A stretch of DNA of 64,000 bases. Source: Eustoma russellianum (lineage: Eukaryota; Streptophyta; Magnoliopsida; Gentianales; Gentianaceae). The notes under the pieces were generated by a model, which saw nothing but the letters and a program-made list of their open reading frames with translations, ran no database searches and was not told the DNA's origin. The stretch lies in contig AP025062.1 in the NCBI GenBank assembly GCA_036186865.1, positions 6,373,726-6,437,725 of the forward strand, in the 5' to 3' direction. Both the position numbers and the translations under genes were made by a program. Position 1 is the first letter of the stretch. Each line of letters opens with the position of its first letter. Shown here in pieces: positions 11,432 through 23,474 of the stretch.

Positions 11432-13557
11432 CGGGAAATTTGGATCTTTTATAAACAACCATCAGAAAAACTTCTGTGCATTACATTGTCCGTATCTATC
11501 TACTTCCTACCTAACTGTACTTGTATCTATTTCCCAAGCTAGACGAATATTCCTAACTCTGTCATATACACTACGTACTTGACTATCGATGTCCGGGCAA
11601 ACATATCCATCTTCGAATAACTGCTTGTTCCGCTGAGTCCATATCGAGTAGAGTATTTCACGGAATAGATATGGCCAGCGGTCTTCGTCCAGCAAAGCTG
11701 CAGTTCGAGGCTCCAAATTGAAGTCAATCCAGTCTGCTATACTCCTCCAGCTATAAATCCTCTGTGGCTCAGTCCAGTGATGCAGCGGTTCCATAGTCGC
11801 TTAGCCTGGGGGCAGACACGTAAAGCATGCAGTGCAGTTTCCCATATATTCGGACAATGTTCACAACACGGCGACTCTCTCACCTGTCGTCTATATAACA
11901 GCTCATTAGTCGGTAGGCCATTAAGGCGTGCTTGCCAAAGCAAGTAGCTCCCTCGCTGTGGACCTTTAAATCTCCAAATTCGACGCCAACTGTTAGAGGC
12001 CTCTAAATCTGTCTCCTCCCGCTGAATGTCGTATGCCGTGGCAACGGAGAAACGCCCAGTGGATGTCCCCTGCCACACTACTCGACGTCTATCGCCCTCC
12101 TGCTATACCGAGTTCCTACTTTCCTCCGTTAAGCCTGCAGCCACCACTGGTACAGCAGCCAGAATGCTCCTCCAAGTATGGGTGGTTGCTTGCCGTGGGG
12201 GAGACAGCCGCAAGGGGTCACCATATTTAGACTTTAAGACCTTGACCCACAATACATCTTGATCTAAGAGTAGGCGCCATAGTAGCTTAGCAAGCAAAGC
12301 CAAGTTCATAAGCCGAAGACTTTTAATTCCCGTTCCTCCCCTACACTTCTCACGGCACACATCAGACCATGCAACAGTATGCAGCTTACGGTCATCGTTG
12401 AACTCACCCCAAAAGAACGCCCGAATAAGCTTATCCACACTTTTGATAGTACCAACGGGTATGAGCGAAGTCTGCATGGAGTAATACGGAATGGTGGACG
12501 CCACCGATTGTGTAAGTACATTCCGAGATGCTTTGGACAACAGTCTACCTTTCCATGTTGCAAGTTTACCTTTAACTTTATCCACCAAGTATGCGTATGT
12601 ACCCCTAGATACCCTCCCGTGTAACAAGGGAACTCCAAGGTATTGTCCGAAATTTTGTGTGAGGGGTATTCCGAATTTACTGCTTATCCCGCGCGCACGA
12701 TCACGAGGCACACTCGGGCTGATATACATCTGGGACTTTGCAACATTTACTTTCTGGCCTGAGGCATAACAAAAATCGTCCACAAGCTCCGACATGATAG
12801 CTCCCTGGTCTTCCGTAGCAGCCCCAAATAATATCAAATCGTCGGCGAATAGTAGGTGAGATATTTCTGGACCATGGCGTGAGGCCCGGATTGGTTTCCA
12901 CCGCTTATCAGTAACGGCCTGCTGGATCTTCTGCATAACACAAATAGATATGGCGCGAAGCTGTTGTGAAGTTTGTTGGGATATCGTGGGGCAAGCTGTT
13001 GTGAAGTTTGTTGGGATATCGTGGGGCAAGCTGTTGTGAAGTTTGTGGTGGATGTTTTCTTGACTAGACGTTTCCCGGAACATATGAATCACTCGCTCAT
13101 CACGTTGATACCAAAGATTGGGAAGCCGGAGAAAGTCTCTCAATTCCGCCCGATCTCCCTCACGAATGTAACTGTGAAGATTGTCTCGAAAATAATTGCA
13201 AATAGATTGAAGCTAGTGGTGGACAAGCTAGTTAGTGGGACGCAGTGCAGTTTTATCCCAGGCAGGCAGGCCAGTGATAATATAATAGTTGTCCAAGAGC
13301 TCCTACATACTATGCGGCGAACGACAAAACGAAGTGGAATGATGGCAGTAAAAGTGGACTTTGAGAAGGCGTATGATCGCATTAATTGGAACTTCCTACG
13401 TAATGTGCTGGAGCAAGTAGGGTTTGAGGAGCACATGGTGGAGTTGATCATGTACCTGAGCACAACAGCGACGTTGAGTGTGCTTTGGGGTGGACATGCT
13501 CAGCAGACGTTTCGGCCCCAAAGGGGGTTGCGGCAGGGGGACCCCCTCGCGCCATAT
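11432..13557 (-). mobile_element. 5'-truncated L1-type LINE with internal inversion (twin priming)
   Basis: The 3' half of ORF2 reads on the minus strand from about 12958 to 11507: end of reverse transcriptase with the FADDL active site, a YLGVPLLHGRVS block, then the zf-RVT-like region with C-x2-C. The preceding part of the RT reads on the plus strand from about 13046 to 13557 (PISLTNV, SFIPGRQ, VDFEKAYDR, RGLRQGDPLAPYL). The insertion is flanked by the identical 17-mer CTTTTGATGTTCTATTT at 11415-11431 and 13558-13574. The order is inverted 5' piece, then direct 3' piece, as produced by twin priming. A 35-bp tandem repeat sits at the inversion junction. No obvious poly(A) remains at the 3' end. 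Stops and frameshifts show it is dead. Confidence 0.88.
12958..13045 (+). repeat. 35-bp tandem repeat at the LINE inversion junction
   Basis: The unit beginning AAGCTGTTGTGAAGTTTGTT starts at 12958, 12993 and 13028, about 2.5 copies, with the first two identical. It lies exactly between the minus-oriented and plus-oriented LINE segments. Confidence 0.9.
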
Positions 13558-13574
13558 CTTTTGATGTTCTATTT

Positions 13575-14629
13575 GAGACTATGATTATATACTGAATCCT
13601 TTGGCGAGGAAACGAAGAAAGTTATCATTAATTACTCAACCAACGAACTGACTTGTTAACTTGTAAAACTTATTGTTTTGCGAAGTAAGATCTTTCACTT
13701 AGACTAAATATGATCTAAATATTGAAAAATAATGTTAAAAGCTTGTACATACATAGTTTGTTGTCGGATAATAGTTCTGTATAAGTGAACAATGTTAGAT
13801 GTTCTAGTTCAAGTCAGTTACATGTTTAATCATGTTTAGAAGTGTTTAAGTTTGAATATTTTAAAAAAAAATCTATCTCATTTGTGGAGTATTTGTCCAA
13901 TTGGACTAAACGTCCTGGGAATGTTTCTTGCGCTTTTTGTATGGTTTGTTCAAATAATGTATGTTGAGGAGCTATGTGGAATGTTAAGTATCCTGCCATG
14001 TCGGTGTTATGTTTGTGCATGGCCGCCAAGTGACGCTACATGTTGAGTTGTAAAGCTAAGCTGCTTGTTAGCATGTATTTGCACTGATAGGAGCCTTGTG
14101 GGTTGAGGTGACCAGGATGACAATGAGCATTGGAGATGCGGCTGACCTGTTAAGCCGAGCCGAGACGCATAATACTGACGAGGTGATTGTTAAGACTGAG
14201 GTGATTAGACTGCGGCTGAGGTAGCTACCCTAGGGCTGACTCGGGGGGTGCTGACTTAAGATCGCGATCAGCGTCTAAAAGAGGTCCTGTCTTTTAGATC
14301 GTGTCGACTTGATTGTGTGTTTGAGCATGAAGTGGTGAGGTGAATAAATAGACCAATAGACCAATAGACCTGTAGGGCTGGAGCATCTTGAGTCGGTTAC
14401 AAGTTTTTCAAGATGATGGTTTTGTTTTTATCATGGTTGGTCCATCATTTTGTAATAAATTATAACTCCCCACCCCTCTACTCAGCCAAAAGTGAATTTT
14501 TTTTTATTTTGTATTTATATATCAAATTTGCACACGTTTAAAAGAATTGATCAATATACAAATATTTAACGATGGTAAATTAATAAAATAATTTTTTTTT
14601 TGGGCATCCAGTGGAGAAGTCTTCTGAGA
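13575..14629. other. Unannotated region
   Basis: No gene could be supported. The GC-richer part at about 14090-14400 has many GCTGA/GAGGTGA-like words and a short GACCAATA tandem near 14350. It may be a fragment of an LTR, but no termini are visible. Confidence 0.3.
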
Positions 14630-14639
14630 CAAATAAAAA

Positions 14640-14835
14640 TGTGGATAGACAAAACGGACGAACGAGTAAGAATGAAATTTCATAAATGTAACCATACCTA
14701 CGTGTTAGAAACACATAGATTTTGTTTTTTAATGACTCGTTATGAAAATTGCATCAAGCTGTATCGATCAATTGTTATTTCACAATGTAAGAAACTCAGC
14801 TAATTTTGTAAGTCATTTTACTTTATTTTATCATA
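14640..14835 (+). repeat. Dispersed repeat family R, copy 3
   Basis: Contains GTAACCATACCTACGTGTTAGAAACACATAG, then the tail words AATTGCATCAAGCTGTATCGATCAATTG and CACAATGTAAGAAAC. Same order as copies 1 and 6. Confidence 0.6.
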
Positions 14836-15139
14836 TTCCAAAATGAAGGACTTGACTCTGTTGAAAATGAAAATGTGTGGTAATATTTCAAGGCCAAAGT
14901 GATTTCTGGCACTAATGACTAGGCGAACTAACTTCTTAGGGTAATGATTAGTTCGGTTCGTTCGTTGGTGGAGTAATTTATAACACTTTGGTACACATCA
15001 ATAATGCAAGCTTACCTTGGAAGTAAACCCTTGGATTAAAAGTGGCCCTGAGGACTCCTACCGTCCTAATTTGAAATAATATTGTAAATGATGTAAATCA
15101 GTATTTCAGCGGCCTCTTAGGTTGGTGATTATTTAGGTA

Positions 15140-15270
15140 TGTGCCTCCATAAACTAGGCCTTCGGCCTAGCAGTATAGAACACTCACACTGTGCGTATCT
15201 CTAGAATCAAATTCTTGACCTCTTGGAGCAAATCCCAAACGGAATACCAATTGAGCTATGCCCTGAGACA
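15140..15270 (-). mobile_element. tRNA-derived SINE (second family)
   Basis: On the minus strand GGGCATAGCTCAATTGGTAT is A-box-like and ATTTGATTCTAGA is B-box-like. A GGCCGAAGGCCTAG hairpin follows. It matches the copies at 25440-25645 and 56513-56710 in block order. Confidence 0.65.
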
Positions 15271-16433
15271 CGTAAACCCTTCTAATACGTAAAGTGTATC
15301 TTTACTTAAAACCTTTTCTAACGTAGATTGAAATCTTAAATTAAATGTAGTAACTATCTCATCCCTCTTCCTATAACTGACCTGCTAAAATTCACACCAA
15401 TTATGAGAGAATAATTAGTAAAGTTGGTTTAGGTTATCACTCAGAATCATACCATATTACGAGTAAAATCATAAGATTCAAATACTGTTTAGGAGGTCAA
15501 CTCCTACGAAATAGTGCTTACTCGAATTCTACCGTACTCTGTGCAGCTATTGTTGTTGATCCTGCAGTTCACCCCACCCCAGACGGCCCTACCCAAGCGG
15601 GCTCTCAAGTTACCTTTCGAGCAGACTCAACTACTGATACAGGTTTTGGCTACTCACAGTAGGCAATCTACTAACCTAAGTCTACATCTCAAAGTGGAAA
15701 ATTTTCATTTGTGTTCCAAGTGAGCGGAACACCTGGAGCAAACATGAGGGGATGTTATAATCATCTATACCGTAAAATCGATTCTCGATGGAATGGAAAA
15801 GACCCCTTCTTCTCTTTAGTTATAGTGAAATGACGAACCCAGAGAACGAGTGGAAGACTTGAAACGAAAAACCTAAGAAAAGAAATTCATCTCATTTAAA
15901 GCATTCACCTCAATAAATAAATTTGATACAATAAATTCTTTGTATATACAGTATGAAAGTCATTTCTTTTGCACAGTGAAAATATAAATAAAAATAATTT
16001 GAACTTTATTAAAAAAAAAGTATAAGATTAAGAAACACGATTATAATGCTGATGCTAGCTTTCTCCAAAACAATTGGAACAATAAAGGTGCAATTCGCAT
16101 CCCTCGTCCTTTCCTCTTCACCGCTCTTTTTACTGTCTTTTCTCAAATTTTACACCTTTTTTGCTAACTATTTTTTTTTTTACTAAGACTCATCATCTCT
16201 TCTTTAGCTACGATCAATAGATCATTTTATCATTATCCGAATCCAAACCCATAAAGTTTTGGTGTTCTGACGGATGAATGCTCAAAATGACAAAAGCAAT
16301 GAAATCAATCGCCTTCGGAAAGAGACAAAAGGGACAAAACCGATCTAAAAATGCACGCGTTATTTTGGACGCGTGACTGAGCAAGAAATCAGGCATATAC
16401 ATACACACACATACATACATACTATACATATAT
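15271..16433. other. Unannotated region
   Basis: No recognisable gene. A GC-richer stretch at about 15541-15662 keeps an open plus-strand frame of about 40 codons (AIVVDPAVHPTPDG and onward) that I cannot assign. The rest is AT-rich. Confidence 0.3.
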
Positions 16434-17263
16434 TGATGAAGCTGAATCTTCACCAAAGATCAGAGATGATCTGAAATATACGTCGTTGGTTATCCTTCAC
16501 TTGTGTACTCCAAACACTTCCTCGATGACCTGCACAGGGAAGTAAAGATCAGAGGTCCCGGGGGTGTGGCCCGGGTAAAACCCTCCGACGCTTAAGTCAG
16601 TTTGGGTCATTCTCACTGAGATATGTTTATGTTTGAAGAGTTCAGAAGATCTCACAATTTTTTGGGTCGAGAGATTTCTGTGCATTAGCTCTTGGAGAAG
16701 GAAAATGTTTTCGAATCATCTTCTTTGTGCCCCTCCCGTTGCTTTTGTTCATTTCCTCCGTCCCTTGCCTCTGACGGCGGATGGGACCTTGCTTGTGCAG
16801 TGGGGCTATTACATTGTAGGTTTGCTGATGAGACCGATAGACCTGCTAATGGGGCCTTGGCGTGTGCAGGCTAAAAAGTCTGATGTGTACCCGCCCTTTA
16901 CACTGTTCATCTGCCAGGTGGCCCCATGCTTAATCAAGCTGAGCTGTACTTGACACCTGGCAATGGTTTGCCGAGGTGCAAAAATGGGTCTAGATGATGC
17001 TCTGTCAGAATCCTGTTCTGATCCGGCTAAAGTGATTCGGAATACACCCTTTATAGGTAGAAACCGAGGCTGGAGCTCGGGGCCGAGTGGAACCCTTGAG
17101 TGATTTATTGCTTACTGTTTCTGATAAGAAGCAGATGTCTTGGTAAAGTAGTACCTTGCCGAGCTGAAGTGTAGACTGGCCGAGCTGCAAGAGTTGGGCG
17201 TGCTAAACTTGAATTTGTCATTGACGGTTTGTTGACTAACAGATGAATATTTTTGGCTTATCA
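16434..17263 (-). repeat. Solo gypsy LTR, same family as the complete element
   Basis: On the minus strand it begins TGATAAGCCAAAAATATTCA and ends GATTCAGCTTCATCA. It contains the same CATCTGTTAGTCAAC and GGAGGGTTTTACCCGGG blocks as the LTRs at 42485 and 52628. It is 830 bp long and flanked on both sides by TATAT (16429-16433 and 17264-17268). No internal domain adjoins it, so recombination between the two LTRs removed the body. Confidence 0.88.
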
Positions 17264-17350
17264 TATATATACATATTATACATATATATATACACATTAT
17301 ACATATATAATATGTATATATATTAAATATATATACATATATTATATATG
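17264..17350. repeat. TA-rich microsatellite
   Basis: An imperfect (TA)n tract directly abutting the solo LTR. The LTR target duplication TATAT is drawn from it. Confidence 0.85.
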
Positions 17351-17533
17351 GATATGTAATGAAAGAAAAGATGGTGGGAGAAGTAGATAGCTGTGGGGTA
17401 TTTGGAATTTAGAATTATAACCCCATCAGGCAATCAACAATAAGAGTGTCGGAGGATGACATGTCAGTTTTTCTAAAGTTTCTGACATTTCTCTGTATTT
17501 TGTTCGGCCCCTGTATTCTCTCTCCACCAATCA

Positions 17534-17697
17534 TAACATATTCGAACCTTTTTCATTTCTTTCTTTTCTTTTCTTTTCGTTTTCTTTCCAAAAAAAAGAT
17601 CGAGTCTTCTTCAACTAACATATCCGAACCTTTTTCATTTCTTTCTTTTCTTTTCTTTTCGTTTTCTTTCCCCAAAAAAGATCGAGTCTTCTTCAAC
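17534..17697 (+). repeat. 82-bp tandem duplication
   Basis: Two adjacent copies (17534-17615, 17616-17697) of a unit containing CGAACCTTTTTCATTTC, a (TTTTC)n run and GATCGAGTCTTCTTCAA. No coding role is apparent. Confidence 0.85.
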
Positions 17698-17929
17698 CCA
17701 TCAATTATTCTTCCCCTCTCTGTTTGACACCCTAATTATTTTGACTAAACCTTTTACCGATAGAAGTGATCTTAGTATATGAGTATACTGAAATTTGAAC
17801 TCTAAAATAGATGAGACGAAGTTAAATTTATTGACCGAATAAAAACACCACGAGAAACAATATTTTTTTCATATGGTACGACTATATTCAAATTTTGATT
17901 TCCAAATGAATCAAAAATATGTTTTTTTT

Positions 17930-18150
17930 ATTTTAAAATATGATGTAATAAAACAAAATGACTTAATAAATTAAATGCACCACTTTGTGTTATGAAGTTG
18001 TAATCGACCGACACAACTTGTCTCAATTTTTATTATGAATTATCTAGAAACAACCTTGGTGTGTTTTTAACACATGACTAAAGTTACATACACCTGACCC
18101 CTTTTAATCTGCCATAAGCAATTGAGTAATGCTGATGTTGATAGGACCAT
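17930..18150 (-). repeat. Dispersed repeat family R, copy 4
   Basis: Contains ACAACCTTGGTGTGTTTTTAACACATGA and an upstream AATGACTTAATAAATT tail, the minus-strand form of family R. It is more diverged than copies 5 and 7. Confidence 0.5.
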
Positions 18151-19051
18151 ATACGCATTTGTCTATCCATACCCAAGTTCAACACACACACACACATATG
18201 CACACACACGTAAGGAAAGGAATCCTTCCGTGTTATTTTATTAAATAAATATAATCCCTCTCATGGTGGAGGAAAACCCAAGTTACAAATGATCTCCCAA
18301 TACAATGAAACAAAACAAGTGTGCGGTCGAAAGATGACTACAATGCTAAGAATACACAAGACTGTGGGTGCACTGGGGAGGGGTTTGCCGCCCAAACTGC
18401 ATATAATATGCAGTTAAAACCTTGCCAAGAAAAACCACCCTTGTGGATAAAAACTTGGATGAAAAAAGAGTACATATTTATGCAGTTGGGAATAACGGCT
18501 CTATGAGACGATAATCTGAGCATGCGAAATATAGTGACGATATTGTGTAGTCAATAGGAAGACATGCGCAACATAGAATCCACAGCTCGCTGATAGTAAA
18601 AGTGAGCATTAGACAGCCACTATCATGCATCCTTCACGTGCGCTTCCAAACTCGGCAAGGATGTACCAGCCTGCCTGTATTCCAGAGAATGCATGCAGTA
18701 TGTTCCTGTATGCACCAACCCATGATGGAAGAATACACTCCACTTGTCCGTTGCACTTGTGAGGTGGAAAAGATGCATCACCTTCTCCTCCATAGATGGA
18801 ACTCAGCCAAGGCAAAAAACAATAATATATTACGCAGTAGTAGAGCATAAAAGACATCCACAGATACAGAAGACCAAAAAGTATAAGAGAAGTACCGGGC
18901 ACCGATATCGAATGAACGATACAGGCAAAACATAGTGAAAAGTCCACGATCATCAGATCATTCATGGTCGTACAAACATAGCAAAAATGGGGATATTCTA
19001 CATCAACATAGTGGTTCCTTTGTTACATGCACGAAACACGTTTGTTGGTTG
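18151..19051. other. Unannotated region with short CA repeat
   Basis: A (CA)n tract lies at about 18184-18210. No coding sequence is supported. The right end, GGTTG, abuts the copia element. Confidence 0.3.
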
Positions 19052-19901
19052 TGTTGGAAAATGTGGAAGCATATGGTAACTAAACAGGAAATAGAAAAAG
19101 AATAGAAAATTCGAGACACAACATTAGTTGCTGTCCTTAAAGCTAAAATGCTTCCACCACGAGCGAGGTGAACTACATGGCATAAGCCTCCTAGAATATA
19201 ACAGCTTCTTCTTTTCGTTCGCTCTACGAGAGGAAGATGAACTTGCATAGTAGAAGTGTTTGATAGTGGAGGAAGACGAAGAGGAGATAGGAGGAGGAGA
19301 GAATATTGCTGAAATTCTCATATTTTTGCAAAGTATGTATTCTTTTATTCAAGATAACAAGACCTACTATTTATAGGCATTCGATTGTGTTAAACGACCT
19401 TTGAAACACCATTTCAGCAGTAAACATAACCTCCATGACAGTTACATAATGTTCATGTATGATGAAAGATGATTCTTGTATCAAAAGTTGCAACTTCAGC
19501 TAAATAGTCCTGACTTTTGGCACATTGATCTATCTATGTTAGAGTGCACTCCAACTTTGAAATCAGACCACATCGATTGATCGATGTGATCCATGTGGTC
19601 GATTTATGTTGGACAGTGTATTCCAACTTTGCACCAATACCACATAGATCGATCGATGTATCGATCAATGTCACATCGATCGATCGATATGATCGATCTA
19701 TATCTAACAGAATACTTAGCTTTATTTTTCAGCTTTTGAACTTGCACTTGGTTTGATCCAACTAGCACCTCGATCGATCCAAGTGAGTTCCTGAAAGCTC
19801 AAAATTTTCTAAGCATCTTTTAATCTCATAAGAAACATCTTACATACTCTTATATAAGTTTGGATCAAATTCTAAAGTATTTTAAACGTACTTTTCCAAC
19901 A
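19052..19901 (-). repeat. 3' LTR of the copia element
   Basis: Ends TGTTGGAAAA and TTTTCCAACA on the plus strand form the usual copia inverted ends. It contains the ATCGATCG-rich block at about 19560-19790 and a TATA-like CTATAAATAGTAGG on the minus strand near 19376. Confidence 0.9.
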
Positions 19902-20280
19902 ATCCTCCCAATAATCCAAACTTATATATAAACATTTCCGAACGATAATAAACCAATCTCTCCACCATCAAACGAAGACAATGACACATAATTGACAATA
20001 GCTCGCGTCTTGAATTGCCATTTAGTAAAAGAAGAAGTATATAAACGGAAATAAAATTACATTGATGTCTTCAATCTTACCTCTCTATTGTTTATATGAA
20101 CTTAACACCGACATGTCATTGACTAACTTCAGACAAGTTCGCGGTGTGGTGTGATATCGGCCATACACTCAGTCATAGGTTTTCATAAGAGCTCTACTGA
20201 AATTCATCAAGTGTGCACTGCACACACCACCATACAACATGACTATGAATTTCATTAAGAAATTCTAAAAATCTCACCCT

Positions 20281-22625
20281 CATTTACTTGCAGTGAGCAC
20301 TATCTTCAATAACACCGTAAGGAGGGACACATTGACAGTGCTAAGTAGGATTCTTCTGTGACTTGTGAGTACCATATTGAACCCTGTTCGCAGGATCTCT
20401 GATAATAGTGGGTTGGGTTGCCGTCACACAGAATCCACTTCGAATGGAACAAGTCCCATCCCCCTCGATATTTCACGGACCAACTTCTTGCATAGTCCTT
20501 TCGTCAAAGGGTCAGCCAAATTAGACTCGGATCTTACAAATTTAAAGTTAACCACCCCTGAATTCATCAAATCTCACACAATATTGTGTCCCAATCGTAT
20601 ATCTAGCAAGTCTATTTACGGCATATGCAATAACCGGCCTAGTATAATTCATCAGATATATTACACTACCAATGATTCTTGCAAATTCACGTTGAGCAAC
20701 ACTATCACATTTATTCTTTCCTAGGCTTCTGTTAGGATCAAAGGGTGTGCTAACAGCTTTGACATCAAAGTAACTACACTTTCATAACACTTTTTCAACA
20801 TAATGACTTTGATAAATCATATAACCACCACATTTCTCTACTAACTTAAGACCAAGAATAAAATCAGCTTTACCTATATCTTTCATATCAGAAACCTATG
20901 AGAAAAATGATTTATTCTTTTGAACAACATCCAAATTCGTACCAAAAATCAGCATGTTATCAACATACAAACATATAATTATACCGTCAATATTTTTAAA
21001 TTTGATATAAACACATCTATCACTTTCATTTACTATATAACCATTTGCTAACATGACATTATCGAATTTCTCATGCCATTGCTTAGGAACCTGTTTTAAA
21101 CCATACAACGGATCTTTAATCTACATACTTTATGTTTTTGTCCTTTAACAATCATTCCTTTAGCTTGTCTCATATAAATTTCTTCGTCTAAATCCCTGTT
21201 TAAAAATACTGTTTTAACATCCATTTGATGTATCACAAGTTAATAAATAAAAGCTAAAGCAACTAGCACTCTAATCATTGTTATTCTAGCAACTAGTGCA
21301 TAGGTGTCAAAGAAATCTACTCTTCTTGTTGAGTAAATCCTTTAGCTACTAATCTTGCTTTAAAGTTATCTGTAGTACCATCTGCCTTTAATTTCTTTCT
21401 AAACACCCATTTATAAACCTATAGGCTTACAACCTCTAGGTAAATCTACCACTACCCAAGTGTAAAAACTCATGATTGAATCCACTTCACTATTTATAGC
21501 CTCTTTTCATACATCTATGAATTTCATAGCATCTTGGTCAGTTTTCATATTTTCTTCTAGAATACACACTTTAGTAAAATCATTATCAAAGGTCTTCTTA
21601 ATTCTTTTCCTTTTACTTCGTCTTAGTGATTCCGGTTTTTTATTAACTATAGTTTTACTAGATTCACCTTTTTCATAAATAGAATGACTCAAATCTTTTT
21701 GTTGTTCCATAGGAAAAACAGTCTCAAAGAATTCAGCATCTTTATATTCAATAATTGCAGTAGTTTTATACTCACCTCCTCTATCAGATCTTATTCTTTT
21801 AATTTTCCAATCTAATTGATTTTTTACTTCATTCTTAAATTTCTTGAACATTTCTTCTGCCTCATCTTTATGACTTAGCAAATATACTCTAGTTAACCTT
21901 GAATAATCATCAATGAAGGTTATATAATATCTTTTACCACCTTTACTTATATGGTTCTTAAAGTCACCTAAATCACTATAAATGAGATCTAGTTTATCTA
22001 GGACTCTTTCAGTACTTTTAAATTGTTTCTTATGGTGTTTGGCTTCTACACAATATTCACATTTCTCAAATTTCTCTATTTGCTATATAAATGATGTTCG
22101 TGCTTTTTAATCTTTTTAAAGCATCAAAGTTAATATGACCTAGCCTAGCATACCAAATATCATAAGATCAATCAAATACGCAGAAGAAGGAACATTCTTA
22201 TTAGTTATACAAGTTGCATCAAGTACAAATAGACCAGCACTACAGAACCCCTTCCCAATGAATTCCTCATTTCTAATGAGCACCAACTTATCAGAATCAA
22301 CAACAAGTTTAACATTAGCCTTATTTAAAAGTGCTCCAAAAATCGAATTCCTACGTATAGTAAAAACATAGACAACATTGCCCAGCTACAACTTTTTTTC
22401 AGAAGTCAACTAAAAGAGCACTTTCCCTTTCTCGAGAATATGGGTTCCTCGTGCATCTCCAAGAAAGACCTGGTCTCTACTATCCATCTCTTGAAAATTA
22501 AGAAATAGATCTCTATTGGTTGTAATGTGTCTTGTGGCTCCGGTGCCAACCACCCATTGTGTTGTACCTCTAACAAGTTTTACCTCATCCACGATGACTG
22601 CAGCTATGATCTCCTCGTCCTCCAC
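20281..22625 (-). pseudogene. copia pol remnant (PR-INT-RT)
   Basis: Protease remnant at 22625-22410 (GTGATRHI where the family has an Asp at the first position). Integrase core fragment at about 21880-21770 (IRSDRGGEY). A collapsed region follows, then RT pieces at about 21450-20890 including a CLYVDNMLIFG active-site block (second Asp replaced by Asn). RNase H-side fragments continue to about 20300. Multiple stops and frameshifts. Confidence 0.85.
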
Positions 22626-22635
22626 TCTGTCTCTA

Positions 22636-23448
22636 TCATCTTCTCCACCAGGTTAGCAAGGACACTTGCTTGTCCCTTCTTTTGTTGCAGAAAAAAGCTT
22701 GATGTCCAGCCTTTCCACAAACCCAGAAAACTCCTTTGGGTTTCATTTGTCCATGCATAGAATTTTTACCTTTCTTGCTTTGAGCTATGACATTCTGGAC
22801 CTTTTTTCTTTTTGCATTTGAATTGTGTTTTAGAATATTGGCCTGAGATTCATTCTCAGCACCCTCTTCATATTCTAGCATGTTGTTCTCCTCAATCCGA
22901 ATATGTTTGAGGACACCGTCCATGGTAAGTTTGACATCATCATGCTTACCTCTATTCTTGTGTTTGTTCCAAAAAGAAGGTAATTTCTCTAACAAGGAGG
23001 CAGCATGGAAAATTTCATCTATTTTAATGCCTTCTTGTTTAAGATTATCCACCAATTATTGGAATTGATGGATTTGATCATTGATAGAAATGTGGTCAAC
23101 CATTTAAAACTTGAGGAATTCACTAACCACATATTTCCTCTTTCCAACATCTTCAGAACCATACTTGTTTCGAAGTGCTTTCCAGATTTCCATAGCAGAC
23201 GAAAATTTGACATAAATGTCAAATAGTGAATTTGACAGAAAATGCAGGATAAGACCCCTGCAAGTTATGTTATCAGCTTCATATTTGAGTGATTCTCCTT
23301 CATCAATTGGTTTCTCTTTGGTAAGTACATAGGAGACAGACAACATCTCAAGAAAGAACAAGACCTTAGCAGACCACCTTTTGAAGAATTTGCAATCAAA
23401 AGGCTCTACCTTGGACATGTCAGGGAACATAAGTTGTTTGGTAGCCAT
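22636..23448 (-). pseudogene. copia gag remnant
   Basis: The ATG at 23448 starts MATKQLMFPDMSK. The UBN2-type gag core follows (MEIWKALRNKYGSEDVGKRKY, then SLLEKLPSFW), and a zinc knuckle CGKAGHQAFFC near 22700. The open frame breaks near 23104-23055, so at least one frameshift or stop separates the two halves. Confidence 0.85.
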
Positions 23449-23474
23449 ATCACTTGTGTTTTTAGCTTTAAGAT

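Noticed and set aside
12958..13045. CRISPR-like direct repeats
   Set aside because: The units are contiguous without spacers, in a plant genome, at a LINE rearrangement junction.
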